The notes: generated by a model not told the origin, from the sequence alone. Positions 33,646 to 43,286 are shown, numbered from the stretch's first letter. The stretch: DNA of 64,000 nucleotides from JAAYZQ01 sp034428935 (GCA_034428935.1 DAOUHB010000066.1:1-64000); one strand, 5' to 3'. Numbers and translations: made by a program.

Positions 33646-35355
33646 TCAGCCTCGATGTTCGGTTGCCGGGTCTACCATGTCCCGACCCAAGCCTGCCCTT
33701 TTCCTCCGCGTCAGGCGGCGCCACCAGTCCCGGGGCCCGCGTCGGCGCCGGCCCTCCCCCTCACCGTAATAGTGAGAGTAGGAGTGACCATAGTAGGAGT
33801 AGTAGCCGGCCCCCCCGCCCCGGCGGATGTCCACCATGTTCAGGACGCCGCCCAGGACGCTGGCTCCCACCTGGCGCAGGCCTTCCGTCGCCTGCTGCAC
33901 GGCCATGCGACGCGTCCGGTCGGCGTTCACCACCAGCAAGACGCCGTCGGTGCGGGCGGCCAGGACGTTGGCGTCGGCAACCACCAGGGAGGGCGGCGTG
34001 TCGATGAGGATAAGGTCCGCCTCGCGCCGCAGCCGCTGGAGCAGATCCTCCATGCGCTGCGAGCCCAGGAGCTCCTGGGGATTGGGCGGGACGGGGCCGG
34101 AGGTCAGCACGCGAAGGTTTTTGACGTCGGTCTCTCGCAGAAAGCTATTCAGTGCCGCCGGCTCTCCCACGAGGGCATCGGTCAGCCCACTTCGGTTGTT
34201 CAGCCCAAAGAGGCGATGGACCGCCGGGCGACGCAGGTCGGCATCGACGAGAAGAACACGCTTGCCGGCCTGGGCCATCACCACGGCCAGGTTCGCGACG
34301 GTCGTCGTCTTGCCCTCCGCTGCCATGGCACTGGTGACCACCAGGCAATGCACCGGCCGGTCGAGGGACGAGAACTGGAGGTTGGTGCGCAGCGTACGAT
34401 AGGCCTCGGTCACGGGCGAGCGGGTTTGGTTCAGGGCAAAAAGCTCCTGAGGCCTCTTTTTGCCGTTGCCGCCTGCGCGTTGCACCGTAGCCAGGATCCC
34501 AAGCCCGACCTCCTGGGCGTCGTCGGGCGTCTTGACTGTATCGTCCAGGTACTCGACGAGGAAGGCAATCCCCGCGGCAAAGAGGACGCCCGCCAGGGCA
34601 GCCAGCAAGCTGTTGCGCATTACCTGCGGGCGGATGGGTGCCCTGGGCACCTCGGCCCGAGAGACAACGGTCACCGTGTCGCCCGAGCTGGCCTCGGCAA
34701 GGCTGATGCTGGAATAGCTGTTCAGAAGGGTTGTGTAGCTGCTCCGGTACTGGCCAAGCTGATCCTGGAGGCGTGCCAGCTCGTTGGCATCCGCCTCGTC
34801 CTGTCGCGCCTGCACCTCACGGATGGCCGCTTCAACCTCCTGGATGCTTGCCTGTGCGCGGGCCATCTCGGCCTCCAGGCTGGCCTTGGAGTCGCTGTAG
34901 CGCGACTGCTGGATGTCGTTCAGCCACTCGCCAAAGACCTCAAGCAGGAGGTTGGCCGCGGCGGCGATGCGCTCCGGATCCGTGCCCGTCACCTGCAAGC
35001 CGAGGAGCTGGGTGTCTCTCAGGGGTTGGGCCGAGGCCTGAAAGGCCAGGCCCTGGTCGGCCAGCGCCGGATCGGTGGCGGCCATCTCGTTGAGGCGGCG
35101 CTGTGTCTCTTCCATCACGGGGCCGCTGGACAACAGCTCGGCATAGGTCCGGGCCAGGCGCTCGGCGGCGTAGAGGGCGTTGTAATTGTCGAGGGACGGG
35201 GCAGAACCGGGCGTGATCATGAGGGTCGAGCCGGCCTGGTAGACGGGCGTCGTGTTACGGTTGACGGCGTAGGCAATGCCGCCCGCCAGGAGGGCACCCA
35301 CAGCCAGAAGCCAGAGCCACTTCTTGAAGAGATTCCAGTACTGCCTGATTTGCAT
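33646..35355 (-). CDS. Chain-length regulator / tyrosine kinase (Wzz-BY-kinase, Wzc-like)
   Basis: A 569-residue protein with two spans (about 12-30 and 249-268) flanking a Wzz domain (coiled coil 150-205), then a BY-kinase: Walker A AEGKTTTV (346-353), Walker A' VLLVDADLRRP (367-377), Walker B LILIDTPPS (448-456). The C-terminus holds a tyrosine cluster GYYSYYGHSYSHYY (517-530), the autophosphorylation sites of the family, followed by Arg-rich residues. It controls polymer length and export through phosphorylation cycles. An internal promoter lies directly upstream. Confidence 0.92.
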   Translation of the reverse strand: MQIRQYWNLFKKWLWLLAVGALLAGGIAYAVNRNTTPVYQAGSTLMITPGSAPSLDNYNALYAAERLARTYAELLSSGPVMEETQRRLNEMAATDPALADQGLAFQASAQPLRDTQLLGLQVTGTDPERIAAAANLLLEVFGEWLNDIQQSRYSDSKASLEAEMARAQASIQEVEAAIREVQARQDEADANELARLQDQLGQYRSSYTTLLNSYSSISLAEASSGDTVTVVSRAEVPRAPIRPQVMRNSLLAALAGVLFAAGIAFLVEYLDDTVKTPDDAQEVGLGILATVQRAGGNGKKRPQELFALNQTRSPVTEAYRTLRTNLQFSSLDRPVHCLVVTSAMAAEGKTTTVANLAVVMAQAGKRVLLVDADLRRPAVHRLFGLNNRSGLTDALVGEPAALNSFLRETDVKNLRVLTSGPVPPNPQELLGSQRMEDLLQRLRREADLILIDTPPSLVVADANVLAARTDGVLLVVNADRTRRMAVQQATEGLRQVGASVLGGVLNMVDIRRGGGAGYYSYYGHSYSHYYGEGEGRRRRGPRDWWRRLTRRKRAGLGRDMVDPATEHRG

Positions 35356-35425
35356 CTAGCTCTCCATCGAGCGATCCCCGGCCAGGGCTCGCCCGGTCAG
35401 ACCGTCACAGGTCACTCGTAGTTGC

Positions 35426-35454
35426 ATTTTACTCTCTAATCGGCTCCTTGTCCA
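35426..35454 (-). promoter_or_regulatory. Internal promoter before the BY-kinase gene
   Basis: TGGACA (35449-35454), 17 bases, TAAAAT (35426-35431) on the minus strand. It straddles the end of the nucleotidyltransferase gene, in the largest gap (80 bases) of this half of the locus, so the kinase and downstream genes may be expressed independently. Confidence 0.6.
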
Positions 35455-36737
35455 GCCGCGCTCCGGTCCTGCCCGCCAGGGGGACTCTCACCCCTATTCG
35501 CGCCATCGGGACCATGCAGCCAGCGCTCGAGCCAGACCTCCGAGTTCCAGGCCGCCCGTGCCGCTTCCTTGCCGCGCAGGACATGCCACATGGCTTCGCC
35601 GTGCTTGCGCAGCAGATCGATGGGCCGCCGGGCGTATGCCAGCCAGATGAGGGGCGACCGGGCCGGGATACCATACAGCAGGGCCATTCCCTGGCGCGGC
35701 AGGAAGAGATGCCTCAGGAGATGTCGCAACCGCGCGCCGTGGCCCGTCGTGCTGCCGGCCACGATCATGGCCGCGGGCGCCCCGGCCTCCGGATACGCAA
35801 GGCGTGCCAGCCAGGCATCCAGCAGTGGAGCCAGGGGCTGCCAGGCCCTGGCGATATCGGGCGGGGGATCGAGGGACAACCACCGATCGGCCAGCGCCAG
35901 CACCAGGTCCACGGCCCGGTCCAGCCCGTAGGCACGGGCCCGCGACGAGAGCGTCAGCCAGCGGCCCCGGTCCCAGCCGGCCACCACCTGGGCCAGATCG
36001 CACAGAGGCCGCAGCCCCACACGCAGCCTGTGCTGGATGGCAGCGTGCTGGCAGAGATGCAGGGCCGTGTCGACGTCGTCCAGGCGCAGAGCCGGCTGTG
36101 CGGTCCCCGGCCCCAGGCTCCAGGAGACACCCCGCGCCCAGAGGTCATGGACGGGAAGGCAGCCAACACCCTCCCTCGGACCGGTGCGCCAGTGAACCTC
36201 GACACTCAAACCGCCATCGGGCCGGGCCATGGGGGGCAGGTGTTGGAAATGGTCCTGCCACCAGGACGGAGACGGGTGCGGCACATACCCGAGATCCCGG
36301 AGCACCGTCTCCGCCCGGCCCACCTGTTCGTCCCGTACCAGGAAATCCAGGTCGGTGTAGGCCCGCAGGCCCGGGTCCGGATAGAACGCCCCTGTCGCGG
36401 CGCCCTTCAGAACGAGGGCAGGCACTTTAGCCTCGTCAAGGGCTGCCAGCAGCTCGGCGAGCTGCCCCTCGGCCAGCATCGTTCGCGCCGCGGCGCAGTA
36501 AAAGTCGTTCCTCAACTCCTCCAGGAGGGGAGCCGGCAGCGCAGCGCCCCCCGGCTCCTGCGTGGCGCGCCAGTAGAGCAGGGGGCCCAGGCTGTGTCGC
36601 ACGGCCAGGGGCACGACGAGCTCCCAGGGCGTGGCCTCCCCGGACGGTTGTCCGGCGAGGAGGCACCCCAGGGCCGCGAGGCCATCGGGCCTGGAGCCGG
36701 CCAATGGGCCGAAACCGAGGTCCGCCGCCGGGGCCAT
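35436..36737 (-). CDS. Nucleotidyltransferase-like protein (PF14907 type)
   Basis: A 433-residue protein with a central GATGAFYPDPGLRAYTDLDFLVR, whose DLD pair is the metal-binding motif of the nucleotidyltransferase superfamily, and a LKGAATGAFYPDPG loop typical of the uncharacterised PF14907 family found beside capsule or lasso-peptide genes. SWWQDHFQHLPP, EVHWRTGP and CQHAAIQHR follow in the helical C-terminal half. Substrate is unknown. The start ATG directly follows the stop of the frameshifted epimerase gene upstream, so they are translationally coupled. Confidence 0.7.
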   Translation of the reverse strand: MAPAADLGFGPLAGSRPDGLAALGCLLAGQPSGEATPWELVVPLAVRHSLGPLLYWRATQEPGGAALPAPLLEELRNDFYCAAARTMLAEGQLAELLAALDEAKVPALVLKGAATGAFYPDPGLRAYTDLDFLVRDEQVGRAETVLRDLGYVPHPSPSWWQDHFQHLPPMARPDGGLSVEVHWRTGPREGVGCLPVHDLWARGVSWSLGPGTAQPALRLDDVDTALHLCQHAAIQHRLRVGLRPLCDLAQVVAGWDRGRWLTLSSRARAYGLDRAVDLVLALADRWLSLDPPPDIARAWQPLAPLLDAWLARLAYPEAGAPAAMIVAGSTTGHGARLRHLLRHLFLPRQGMALLYGIPARSPLIWLAYARRPIDLLRKHGEAMWHVLRGKEAARAAWNSEVWLERWLHGPDGANRGESPPGGQDRSAAGQGAD

Positions 36738-38308
36738 TCAGGCCTCCGCCATCCCCAGGCCGCGGGCCGGAAGGGAGACGTCCGGCGCCGCGTACAGCTC
36801 GTTGATGTGCCGTGCCGCCACCAGGGAGCGTTGGTTCGGATCGCTCAGGAACTGATAGTTGCTGTAGCACTTGTCCCGATAATTGGTGATCTGGCCCGAG
36901 CGCAGGGCAGCCGCCATCTCGCGCACCCCTTCGGCAAGGGTGTGCTCTGGCACAAAGCCCAGCTCCCGCCGGATGCGGGCAAAGGAGACGTGATAGTCGC
37001 GCCGATCGACGTCCCCTTCGCGCCGCGTCAGGCAAGCCCCCGGAACAAGGCCGTGTATCAGATCACCCAACTGGCAATGGTCATGTTTTGCTCGTCGGAA
37101 CCGACGTTAAAGGTCTGGCCCTTGACGATGGCCAGGGGTGCCTCCAGGCAGAGAACAATGGCCCGGGCCACGTCGGCGACGTGGACAAAGGGCCGCCATT
37201 GTCCTCCGCCGAGGACCGTAATCTCTCCATCGCACACGGCCCTGGCCGTCAGCAGATTGACCACCAGGTCGAACCGCGGGCGGGGAGAAAGTCCATAGAC
37301 GGTTGCGAAACGGAGGACGATCGGGTGAAAACGGGGGCCGGCCAGGTCGGCCAGCACCTGCTCGGAACCGATCTTGGCCCGGGCATACAGGGAAACGGGG
37401 TTCAGGCCCGAGCGCTCGTCGAGGATCTCGTTGCCCGCTCCATAGACACTGCACGACGAGGCATAGATAAACCGCTTGATGCCATATCCCCGGGCCGCTT
37501 CGGCGAGCATTCGCGTGGCGGCGAGATTGATCTCCAGCGTCAGCTTCTCGTCGAGGGCACAGGCCGGGTCGCCGACCAGCTCCCCCAGGTGCACGACGGC
37601 ATCCATGTCCAACATGGCGCGAAAAACGTCGCCAATGTCGCGCGAGTCCCCCTCAATGAGCTCGAACCGGTGGTGGTCCAACAACGCGGCAATGGGCTCC
37701 GGGCCGTAGAGAAGGGTGTCCAGGACCCGGACCGAGTAGCCCTGCTGCAACAACTGGCGGCACAGTACCGAACCGATATAGCCGGCGCCGCCCACGACCA
37801 GAACGTGATGGACTCGCCCATCCTGCTCCAGCCGCCGCAGCGCCGGAGCCTCGCGGTCGATGACCTGCCGCCACAAAATTGACCACAAACGTGCCCCCAT
37901 GGTCAGGGCCAGGGTCAAAAACCAGGCGACGAGGAGGGCCACGCCCGGGGTTTCGCCCGGCCAGCGACGGGTGACGTACAGGTACATGACCAGGCCAAAC
38001 AGAAGATAGGAAACGCTCACCGCCTGCAAGACGATGATGGCCTTGAACCGGCCCGCGTAAAAGCGGCCGCGGGAATAGAACCCACTGAGGCCATAGACCG
38101 CCAGGCAGACCAGGGTGATCAGCCAGGCAGTTAAAACGTAGGTTTGGGCCGTCTCATACAGCCCCCGCTGGGCGGAAAAGTCGGGCACCGTGCGGATGCG
38201 CCACAGCAGGCGCAGGACGAGAGCGACCAGGTAGCTGGCATTGATGATGGCGACGTCGGCTACCACGCGGGCCAGGATCTCCAGCGTCAGGTAGCGTCGC
38301 AGCTTCAC
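36738..38308 (-). pseudogene. Membrane-anchored SDR sugar epimerase, interrupted by a frameshift
   Basis: Two open frames, 37058-38308 and 36738-37070, encode successive parts of one protein. Residues 1-150 form four membrane spans like the N-terminus of CapD/FlaA1 or WbaP. An extended SDR follows: VVGGAGYIGS Rossmann motif, SSCSVYG, SLYARAKIGSEQ (YxxxK) and FRATVYG-like RFATVYG. After FNVGSDEQNMTIA the first frame stops at 37058-37060, while the next frame continues QLGDLIHGLVPGA and ends with an FVPEHTLAEGVREM C-terminal segment. Inserting one base near 37072 (GCCAGTTGG) restores a continuous protein of about 522 residues. Start GTG 38308 follows AGGAGG. Either a sequencing/assembly error or a real loss-of-function. 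Confidence 0.85.
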
Positions 38309-38323
38309 GAGAAAACCTCCTGT

Positions 38324-39496
38324 TCATAGTCGAAAGGCCCTCACCACGTCACCTACGGCATGGATGACGTCAGCGACGTCGGTCACGCTCATGGCCGGAT
38401 AGAGCGGCAGCGAGATAAGCCGGCTGTATAGAGCCTCGGCGCAGGGTAGGTCGCCCGGACGATAGCCAAATTGCCGGGCATAGAAAGGATGAAGGTGGAC
38501 GGGCACAAAATGTACGCTGGTCCCAATGCCCCGCGCCCGAAGCTCTTCGATGAACTGCGCGCGGTCAATGGCCAGGCGCTCCAGGCTCAGGAGAATCGGA
38601 TAGAGGTGATAGACGTGACACCGTCCGGGCCGAACGATGGGCACCTTGACCTCGGGCAGATCGACAAAGGCCTCGTCGTAAAGGCGGGCATAACGGCGGC
38701 GGGTCTCGATAAAGCCCTCCAGCTTTTGCAACTGATGAATGCCCAGGGCGGCCTGGATGTCAGTCATGTTGTCCTTGTAACCGGGCAGCACCACCTCGTA
38801 GTACCAGGAGCCGGAGCCGGAGTAGCGCTTCCAGGCGTCGCGGCTCATACCGTGGAGGGTGAGGAGACGCATCGTCTCGGCCAGCCCGTCGTCGGCCGTG
38901 GCGATGGCACCACCCTCGCCCGTAGTCATGTTCTTGATGGCATAAAAGGAAAAGCAGGTGATGGACCGCGGGGCAGCCAGGGCATCGGAGCCGATCTTCT
39001 GGTCCCGGTAGCGGGCGCCAATGGCGTGGGCGGCGTCTTCGACGATGGGCAGGCCGTGGCGGGCGGCGAGGGCGTGGATGGCCTCCAGGTCGCAGGGCTG
39101 CCCGCCATAGTGCACGGGCACGATGGCCCGCGTGTGGGGTGTCAGCGCCGCCTCGATGGCTTCGGGCGTCACGTTCAGGTCGGGTCCGACGTCGACCAGG
39201 ACAGGCCGGGCACCCAGGTGGACGACGACGTTGGCCGTGGAGCAAAAGGTCATAGTCGGGACGACCACCTCGTCCCCCGGGCCGATGCCCAGTGCCGTAA
39301 GGGCAATGTGCAGGGCGGCCGTGCAGGAGCTGACGGCCAGAGCGTGCCGGGCGCCCAGGTAGGCAGCCAGTTCGCCCTCCAGGCGACGAACCTTGGGGCC
39401 GGAGGTCAACCAGCCGGAGCGAAGCGAGTCGACGACTTCGGCGATCTCTTCTTCGCCGATGGATGGCAGGGCATAGGGCAGGAAGGCTGCGCGCAT
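38324..39496 (-). CDS. DegT/DnrJ/EryC1/StrS-family sugar aminotransferase
   Basis: A 390-residue PLP enzyme. SSCTAALHIALTALGIGPGDEVV binds the cofactor phosphate, VEDAAHAIGA holds the Asp, and the catalytic lysine is in SFYAIKNMTTGEGG, the exact family position. C-terminal SVHFVPVHLHPFYA is also typical. It transaminates a nucleotide-linked keto-sugar to an amino sugar. The acyltransferase upstream on the same strand (39506-40351) suggests the product is N-acylated. The gene ends 16 bases before the frameshifted epimerase gene. Confidence 0.93.
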   Translation of the reverse strand: MRAAFLPYALPSIGEEEIAEVVDSLRSGWLTSGPKVRRLEGELAAYLGARHALAVSSCTAALHIALTALGIGPGDEVVVPTMTFCSTANVVVHLGARPVLVDVGPDLNVTPEAIEAALTPHTRAIVPVHYGGQPCDLEAIHALAARHGLPIVEDAAHAIGARYRDQKIGSDALAAPRSITCFSFYAIKNMTTGEGGAIATADDGLAETMRLLTLHGMSRDAWKRYSGSGSWYYEVVLPGYKDNMTDIQAALGIHQLQKLEGFIETRRRYARLYDEAFVDLPEVKVPIVRPGRCHVYHLYPILLSLERLAIDRAQFIEELRARGIGTSVHFVPVHLHPFYARQFGYRPGDLPCAEALYSRLISLPLYPAMSVTDVADVIHAVGDVVRAFRL

Positions 39497-39505
39497 CGGT
39501 CGATC

Positions 39506-40351
39506 CTATCTCGTTTCCCCGCCCCTCTTGAGAGGGGGCAGGGAGAGGTCGTGCCGCGGAAAGAACTTGATCAGTTGCAGCAGGTGCTTCATGAAGCGAA
39601 ACTCTTCCTCTGTCCGCCGCCGGTTGTAGCTGCGCGTCGAGACTTCAAAGATGGTATATTCTTCGGCCGCCAGGCCCGAGGCTTCGTCGAGGGACCGAAC
39701 GACGACGATGCTGCGCGGAGCGCCCGGGTTCAGGGCATAGAACTCGTCCAGGCGGGCGCGCATGACCGCCACTTTTTCCTCTAGAGGGACCTCCTGAAAC
39801 TGGGGCCCGACCTTCTCGGTGATGTCCTGGGCGGGAACGCCGGCATAGACGTGGTTGGGCTCCATGTCCCTGGTGACCACCGAGCCCACCAGGGCCATGC
39901 TCCGCGCGTGGGCGTGCACGGGCGAGACGATGCAGTGGCCCACGAACCAGACGTCGTCCTCGACCACAAGGGGCCGGCTGCAGTTCCAGCGGCAGCCCTG
40001 GAGCGTGTCGCCGTGGCGGATGTGGGACCAGAGCTGGCTGTAGGCCCCCACGCCGACGCCATTGCCCAGGGTCAGCCCGCCCGCCGAGTTCAGAATCGTA
40101 TTCTGCCCGATCCAGCAGCAATGGCCGATGTGGCAGGGCAGGTCGCCGGCGATAAAGCCATTGTTGTGCAGCATGGTATAATCGCCGATGACCAGCTCGT
40201 CGACAAAGGCCCGCGTGTTGTAGCCGATAAAGGCGTTGTCGCCGATCTCTACCCGGCGGGCCACCTTGTCGGAACGACCCTGGATCTTGACCCCATCCTC
40301 GATGACGACCCCGCGGCCGATGCTCACCTCTTCCGCCAGGATCTCGTACAT
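39506..40351 (-). CDS. Hexapeptide-repeat (left-handed beta-helix) acyltransferase with C-terminal extension
   Basis: A 281-residue protein with isoleucine-patch repeats throughout residues 5-190 (SIGRGVVIEDGVKI, EIGDNAFIGYNT, LVIGDYTML, CHIGHCCWIGQNT, LTLGNGVGVGAYS) typical of LbH O/N-acyltransferases that use acetyl- or acyl-CoA. The active-site His of the coil (HIRHGDT, or PVHAHARS) is present. The C-terminal ~80 residues (EEYTIFEVSTRSYNRRRTEEEFRFMKHLL) have no family I recognise. ATG 40351 is preferred to an upstream in-frame start at 40384; GGGAGG precedes it at a short distance. Together with DegT it could make an N-acylated amino sugar. Confidence 0.8.
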   Translation of the reverse strand: MYEILAEEVSIGRGVVIEDGVKIQGRSDKVARRVEIGDNAFIGYNTRAFVDELVIGDYTMLHNNGFIAGDLPCHIGHCCWIGQNTILNSAGGLTLGNGVGVGAYSQLWSHIRHGDTLQGCRWNCSRPLVVEDDVWFVGHCIVSPVHAHARSMALVGSVVTRDMEPNHVYAGVPAQDITEKVGPQFQEVPLEEKVAVMRARLDEFYALNPGAPRSIVVVRSLDEASGLAAEEYTIFEVSTRSYNRRRTEEEFRFMKHLLQLIKFFPRHDLSLPPLKRGGETR

Positions 40352-40364
40352 AACCTCCCTCTCC

Positions 40365-40985
40365 TTATCCTCCGCTGCTGCCACTTGCCGAGGTATAGAT
40401 CCCCTCTCGCCTCAGGACCACCCCGGCCGTGCGCCACAGGATCACCAGGTCCAGCTTCAGGGAGAAATTCTCCACGTACCGGGTGTCCCACTCCAGGCGC
40501 TCGGGCCAGGAGATGCTATTGCGGCCGTTGACGGTGGCCAGTCCCGTCAGGCCGGGCCTCATCTCCAGCTTGTGTCGCTGGCGCGGTGTATACAGCTCGA
40601 GGGCCAGGACCTCGTCGGGGCGGGGGCCGACGACGCTCATCTCGCCGCGCAGCACATTCCAGAGCTGGGGCAGCTCGTCCACGCTCCACTGGCGCAAGAC
40701 GCGGCCCAGGGGCGTCACCCGTGGGTCGCCGGCACTGATGACGGTGGCCCCGTCGGCGTCGCGCGGCGTCACCGCCCCTGCGCCCCGGTACATGCTGCGA
40801 AACTTCAGGCAGGCAAAGGGCACCCCGTTGCGGCCCAGGCGCTCGTGGCGAAACAGGGCCGGCCCCGGCGAGGTCAGGCGCACCGCCACGGCCACTGCGA
40901 GCAACAGGGGAGCCAGCACCACCAGCAGGGTCAGGGCGAACAGCACGTCAAAGGCGCGCTTGAGGGCCAGGCTGGCGCTTCTCAC
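40365..40985 (-). CDS. PglC/WcaJ-type initiating phosphoglycosyl transferase
   Basis: A 206-residue monotopic sugar transferase: membrane-inserted N-terminus KRAFDVLFALTLLVVLAPLLL, the phosphate-binding RHERLGRNGVPFACLKFRSM, and WSVDELPQLWNVLRGEMSVVGPRPDE with the catalytic Asp-Glu (DE). It starts the repeat unit by moving a sugar phosphate from a nucleotide sugar to undecaprenyl phosphate. It lacks the WbaP-type N-terminal spans, which interestingly occur on the frameshifted epimerase at 36738-38308. GTG 40985 overlaps the upstream gene's stop. Confidence 0.92.
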   Translation of the reverse strand: MRSASLALKRAFDVLFALTLLVVLAPLLLAVAVAVRLTSPGPALFRHERLGRNGVPFACLKFRSMYRGAGAVTPRDADGATVISAGDPRVTPLGRVLRQWSVDELPQLWNVLRGEMSVVGPRPDEVLALELYTPRQRHKLEMRPGLTGLATVNGRNSISWPERLEWDTRYVENFSLKLDLVILWRTAGVVLRREGIYTSASGSSGG

Positions 40986-42262
40986 GTCGTGCTCCTCGCG
41001 GCAGCCGGCACCGAGCCCGCCAGGACGGCCGCCAGTAGCTCCTCGAACCTGGCCGCGGCGGCCTCGGGCGAATGGTGCCGAAGGGCGTAGGCACGGCCGT
41101 TTTGTCCCATCTCGGCACGCAGAACCGGTTCTTCGCCGAGACGAAGGACGGCCGCCGCCAGGTCCGGAGGACATTGGGGAGGGACGCACATGCCGGCCCG
41201 GGCCCGACCCACCAGGGCCACGAGATCGCTGGCCTCGTCGATGCTGGCCAGCAGGGGCCGCCCACTGGCCAGAATGGCAAAGCTCTTGGATGGCAGAGCG
41301 CCGAGGCCCGCCCCCTTTATGAGGGATACCAGGCCCACGTCCGCCGAAGCCCACACCCAGGGCATGGTCTCCAGCGGTTGGTAAGGCAGGAACCGGACGT
41401 TGTCGAGGCCCATCCGCCTTGCCCGGGCCTGAAGGGACTCGCGGGCAGTGCCGTCGCCGACGAACAGGAAGAGCACGTCGGGCCGGGCTCGCAGCAGGGC
41501 AGCGGCCTCCAGCACCGATTCAAGCCCCTGGATCTGCCCGACGTTGCCGGCATAGAGGACGACGAACCGGCCGGACAGGCCATGCTGCCGGGAAAAGTCA
41601 TTGTCCCGGGGCAGGGGCCGCACCAGCTCGGTGTCCACCCAGTCATAGACCAGGTGCAGCCTCGACTCGGGGACGCCCCGCGACAGCATCAGCCGGGCAA
41701 AGGAATCGGACAGGATGCGGACGGCAGCAGCACGCCGCAAGAGCGAGTCCTCCAGGGCGCCCACAGCCCTGATCACCGGTCCGTGGCGAAAGATGCCGAG
41801 CTGTACGCCCACGTCGGGATAGACGTCGTGCACCGAATACACCACCGGCCTGCCCCGGGCAAAGGCCAGGAGCACGCAGGGCAGCCACACCTCCAGGGCC
41901 GGGCTGACTGCCAGCACGACGTCGGCCTTCTGCTTCCAGCCGGCCAGGGTCGCGCCGAGCTGGTAGCAGCCAAACTGTACCAGGCGGCGCCACAGGCTGC
42001 GCCGGTCAAGGGACGGCAGGGCCACGCGGGCCACGCGCACCCTATTTTCCAGCGACCAGGCAGGCCTTCTGCCCCGGTACTCTTCGGGGACGCGGCCGGA
42101 GGGATAGTGGGGGACGGCGGTGAGGACCGCCGGCAGGTGGCCCCTGCGGACCAGGGCCTCGCAGAGCAGGGTAAAGAGCTGCGCGCCCGGGCCGCCATCG
42201 GGCCGGTAGTGGGGCACGATGAACAGGATGCGCAGGCCGCCGGCCTTATCTTCTGACGACAA
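40982..42262 (-). CDS. Glycosyltransferase family 4 (WbuB/FnlC-like)
   Basis: About 426 residues. N-terminal ILFIVPHYRPDGGPGAQLFTLLCEALVRRGH, the middle VLYAGNVGQIQGLESVLEAAALL (donor-domain start) and LGALPSKSFAILASGRPLLA are WbuB-type GT4 signatures. It adds a sugar to the undecaprenyl-linked intermediate. The start is uncertain: TTG 42262 gives an overlap of 17 bases with the upstream gene; ATG 42304 would overlap by 59. The C-terminal HHSPEAAAARFEELL helix is usual. Confidence 0.82.
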   Translation of the reverse strand: MSSEDKAGGLRILFIVPHYRPDGGPGAQLFTLLCEALVRRGHLPAVLTAVPHYPSGRVPEEYRGRRPAWSLENRVRVARVALPSLDRRSLWRRLVQFGCYQLGATLAGWKQKADVVLAVSPALEVWLPCVLLAFARGRPVVYSVHDVYPDVGVQLGIFRHGPVIRAVGALEDSLLRRAAAVRILSDSFARLMLSRGVPESRLHLVYDWVDTELVRPLPRDNDFSRQHGLSGRFVVLYAGNVGQIQGLESVLEAAALLRARPDVLFLFVGDGTARESLQARARRMGLDNVRFLPYQPLETMPWVWASADVGLVSLIKGAGLGALPSKSFAILASGRPLLASIDEASDLVALVGRARAGMCVPPQCPPDLAAAVLRLGEEPVLRAEMGQNGRAYALRHHSPEAAAARFEELLAAVLAGSVPAAARSTT

Positions 42263-43286
42263 GTCCCTGCACCGCCGCCGAGGAGCCGGGCGGAAACTCG
42301 GCATCGCGCCGAATTTCGTCCCAGTGCTCCCGGAACCAGTCTATGGTGTTCTGCAGCCCGGCCTCGAAACCGGTCCGCGGCTCGTAGCCGAGGAGCTCGC
42401 GCGCGCACTCGATGCTGGCCAGGAGCCGCTTTTTCGTGTCCCAGGCCCGGGGCGGGGCCTGGACGATGCCGGCCTGGTTGCCGGTCAGCTCGTTGATCTG
42501 CCGCGCCAGCTCCAGGATGTTGGTCTCCCGCCCCGAGGCGACGTTCATCTCCCGGCCAATGGCTGCCTGGAAGTAGCCGGCCCGCAGCATCGCATCCACG
42601 ATGTCCATGACGTAAGTAAAGTCGCGCGTCTCGCCGCCCGTGCCCGTGAAGGGCAGCGGCAAGCCCGACAGCGCCCAGAAAACAAAGTTGGGGATGACGT
42701 TGCGGTATTGGCCGGGCACCTCGCCCGGGCCGTAGGCGTTGAACAGGCGAGTCTTGACCACCGGCAGCCCGTAGTGGTTGAAGAAAAAGTTGGCGTACAG
42801 CTCGCCCAGCATCTTGGTGATCTGGTACGGCGTGCTCAGGTGCATGGACATGAAGTCTTCTTTCAAGGGCAGAGGCGCCGCCGAGCCATAGATGGAGCAG
42901 CCCGAGGAGGCATACACCAACCGGTCCACGCCGGTCATCTGGCAATACTGGTACACCAGCAGGGTGCCCAGGCCGTTGGTGGCGAGGTCCCGCTGGGGAT
43001 AGTCCACCGAGTTCTGATTGGCGAAAAAGGCCGCCAGGTGAAAGACCACCTGTGGTTTCAGTGCAAAGACGCGCTTCAGAGCCACCTCGTCGGTGACCGA
43101 GGCCCTGACAAAGAGGAGGTTTGGCAGCGAGGGCACATTCCACTCGTAGCCGGCCGACAGGTCGTCGAGGATGATGACCCGTCGGGCCAGCCCTCCCACT
43201 GCCGCGGCGAGGTTTGAACCGATGGCCCCCGCCCCACCGGTGATGAGCACCGTCTTGTCAGCATAGTACGCCTGGTAATCCTGCAT
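42246..43286 (-). CDS. NAD-dependent sugar epimerase/dehydratase (extended SDR)
   Basis: A 346-residue SDR: TVLITGGAGAIGSNLA Rossmann motif (about 11-26), VVFHLAAFFANQ, ASSGCSIYG, and STPYQITKMLGE with YxxxK. RLFNAYGPGEVPGQYRNVIPNF is typical of UDP-glucose 4-epimerase / UDP-glucuronate 4-epimerase-like enzymes acting on nucleotide sugars. Substrate is uncertain. Start ATG 43286 follows CAGGAGGT. It overlaps the GT4 gene downstream and lies 16 bases after the next SDR gene. Confidence 0.85.
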   Translation of the reverse strand: MQDYQAYYADKTVLITGGAGAIGSNLAAAVGGLARRVIILDDLSAGYEWNVPSLPNLLFVRASVTDEVALKRVFALKPQVVFHLAAFFANQNSVDYPQRDLATNGLGTLLVYQYCQMTGVDRLVYASSGCSIYGSAAPLPLKEDFMSMHLSTPYQITKMLGELYANFFFNHYGLPVVKTRLFNAYGPGEVPGQYRNVIPNFVFWALSGLPLPFTGTGGETRDFTYVMDIVDAMLRAGYFQAAIGREMNVASGRETNILELARQINELTGNQAGIVQAPPRAWDTKKRLLASIECARELLGYEPRTGFEAGLQNTIDWFREHWDEIRRDAEFPPGSSAAVQGLVVRR

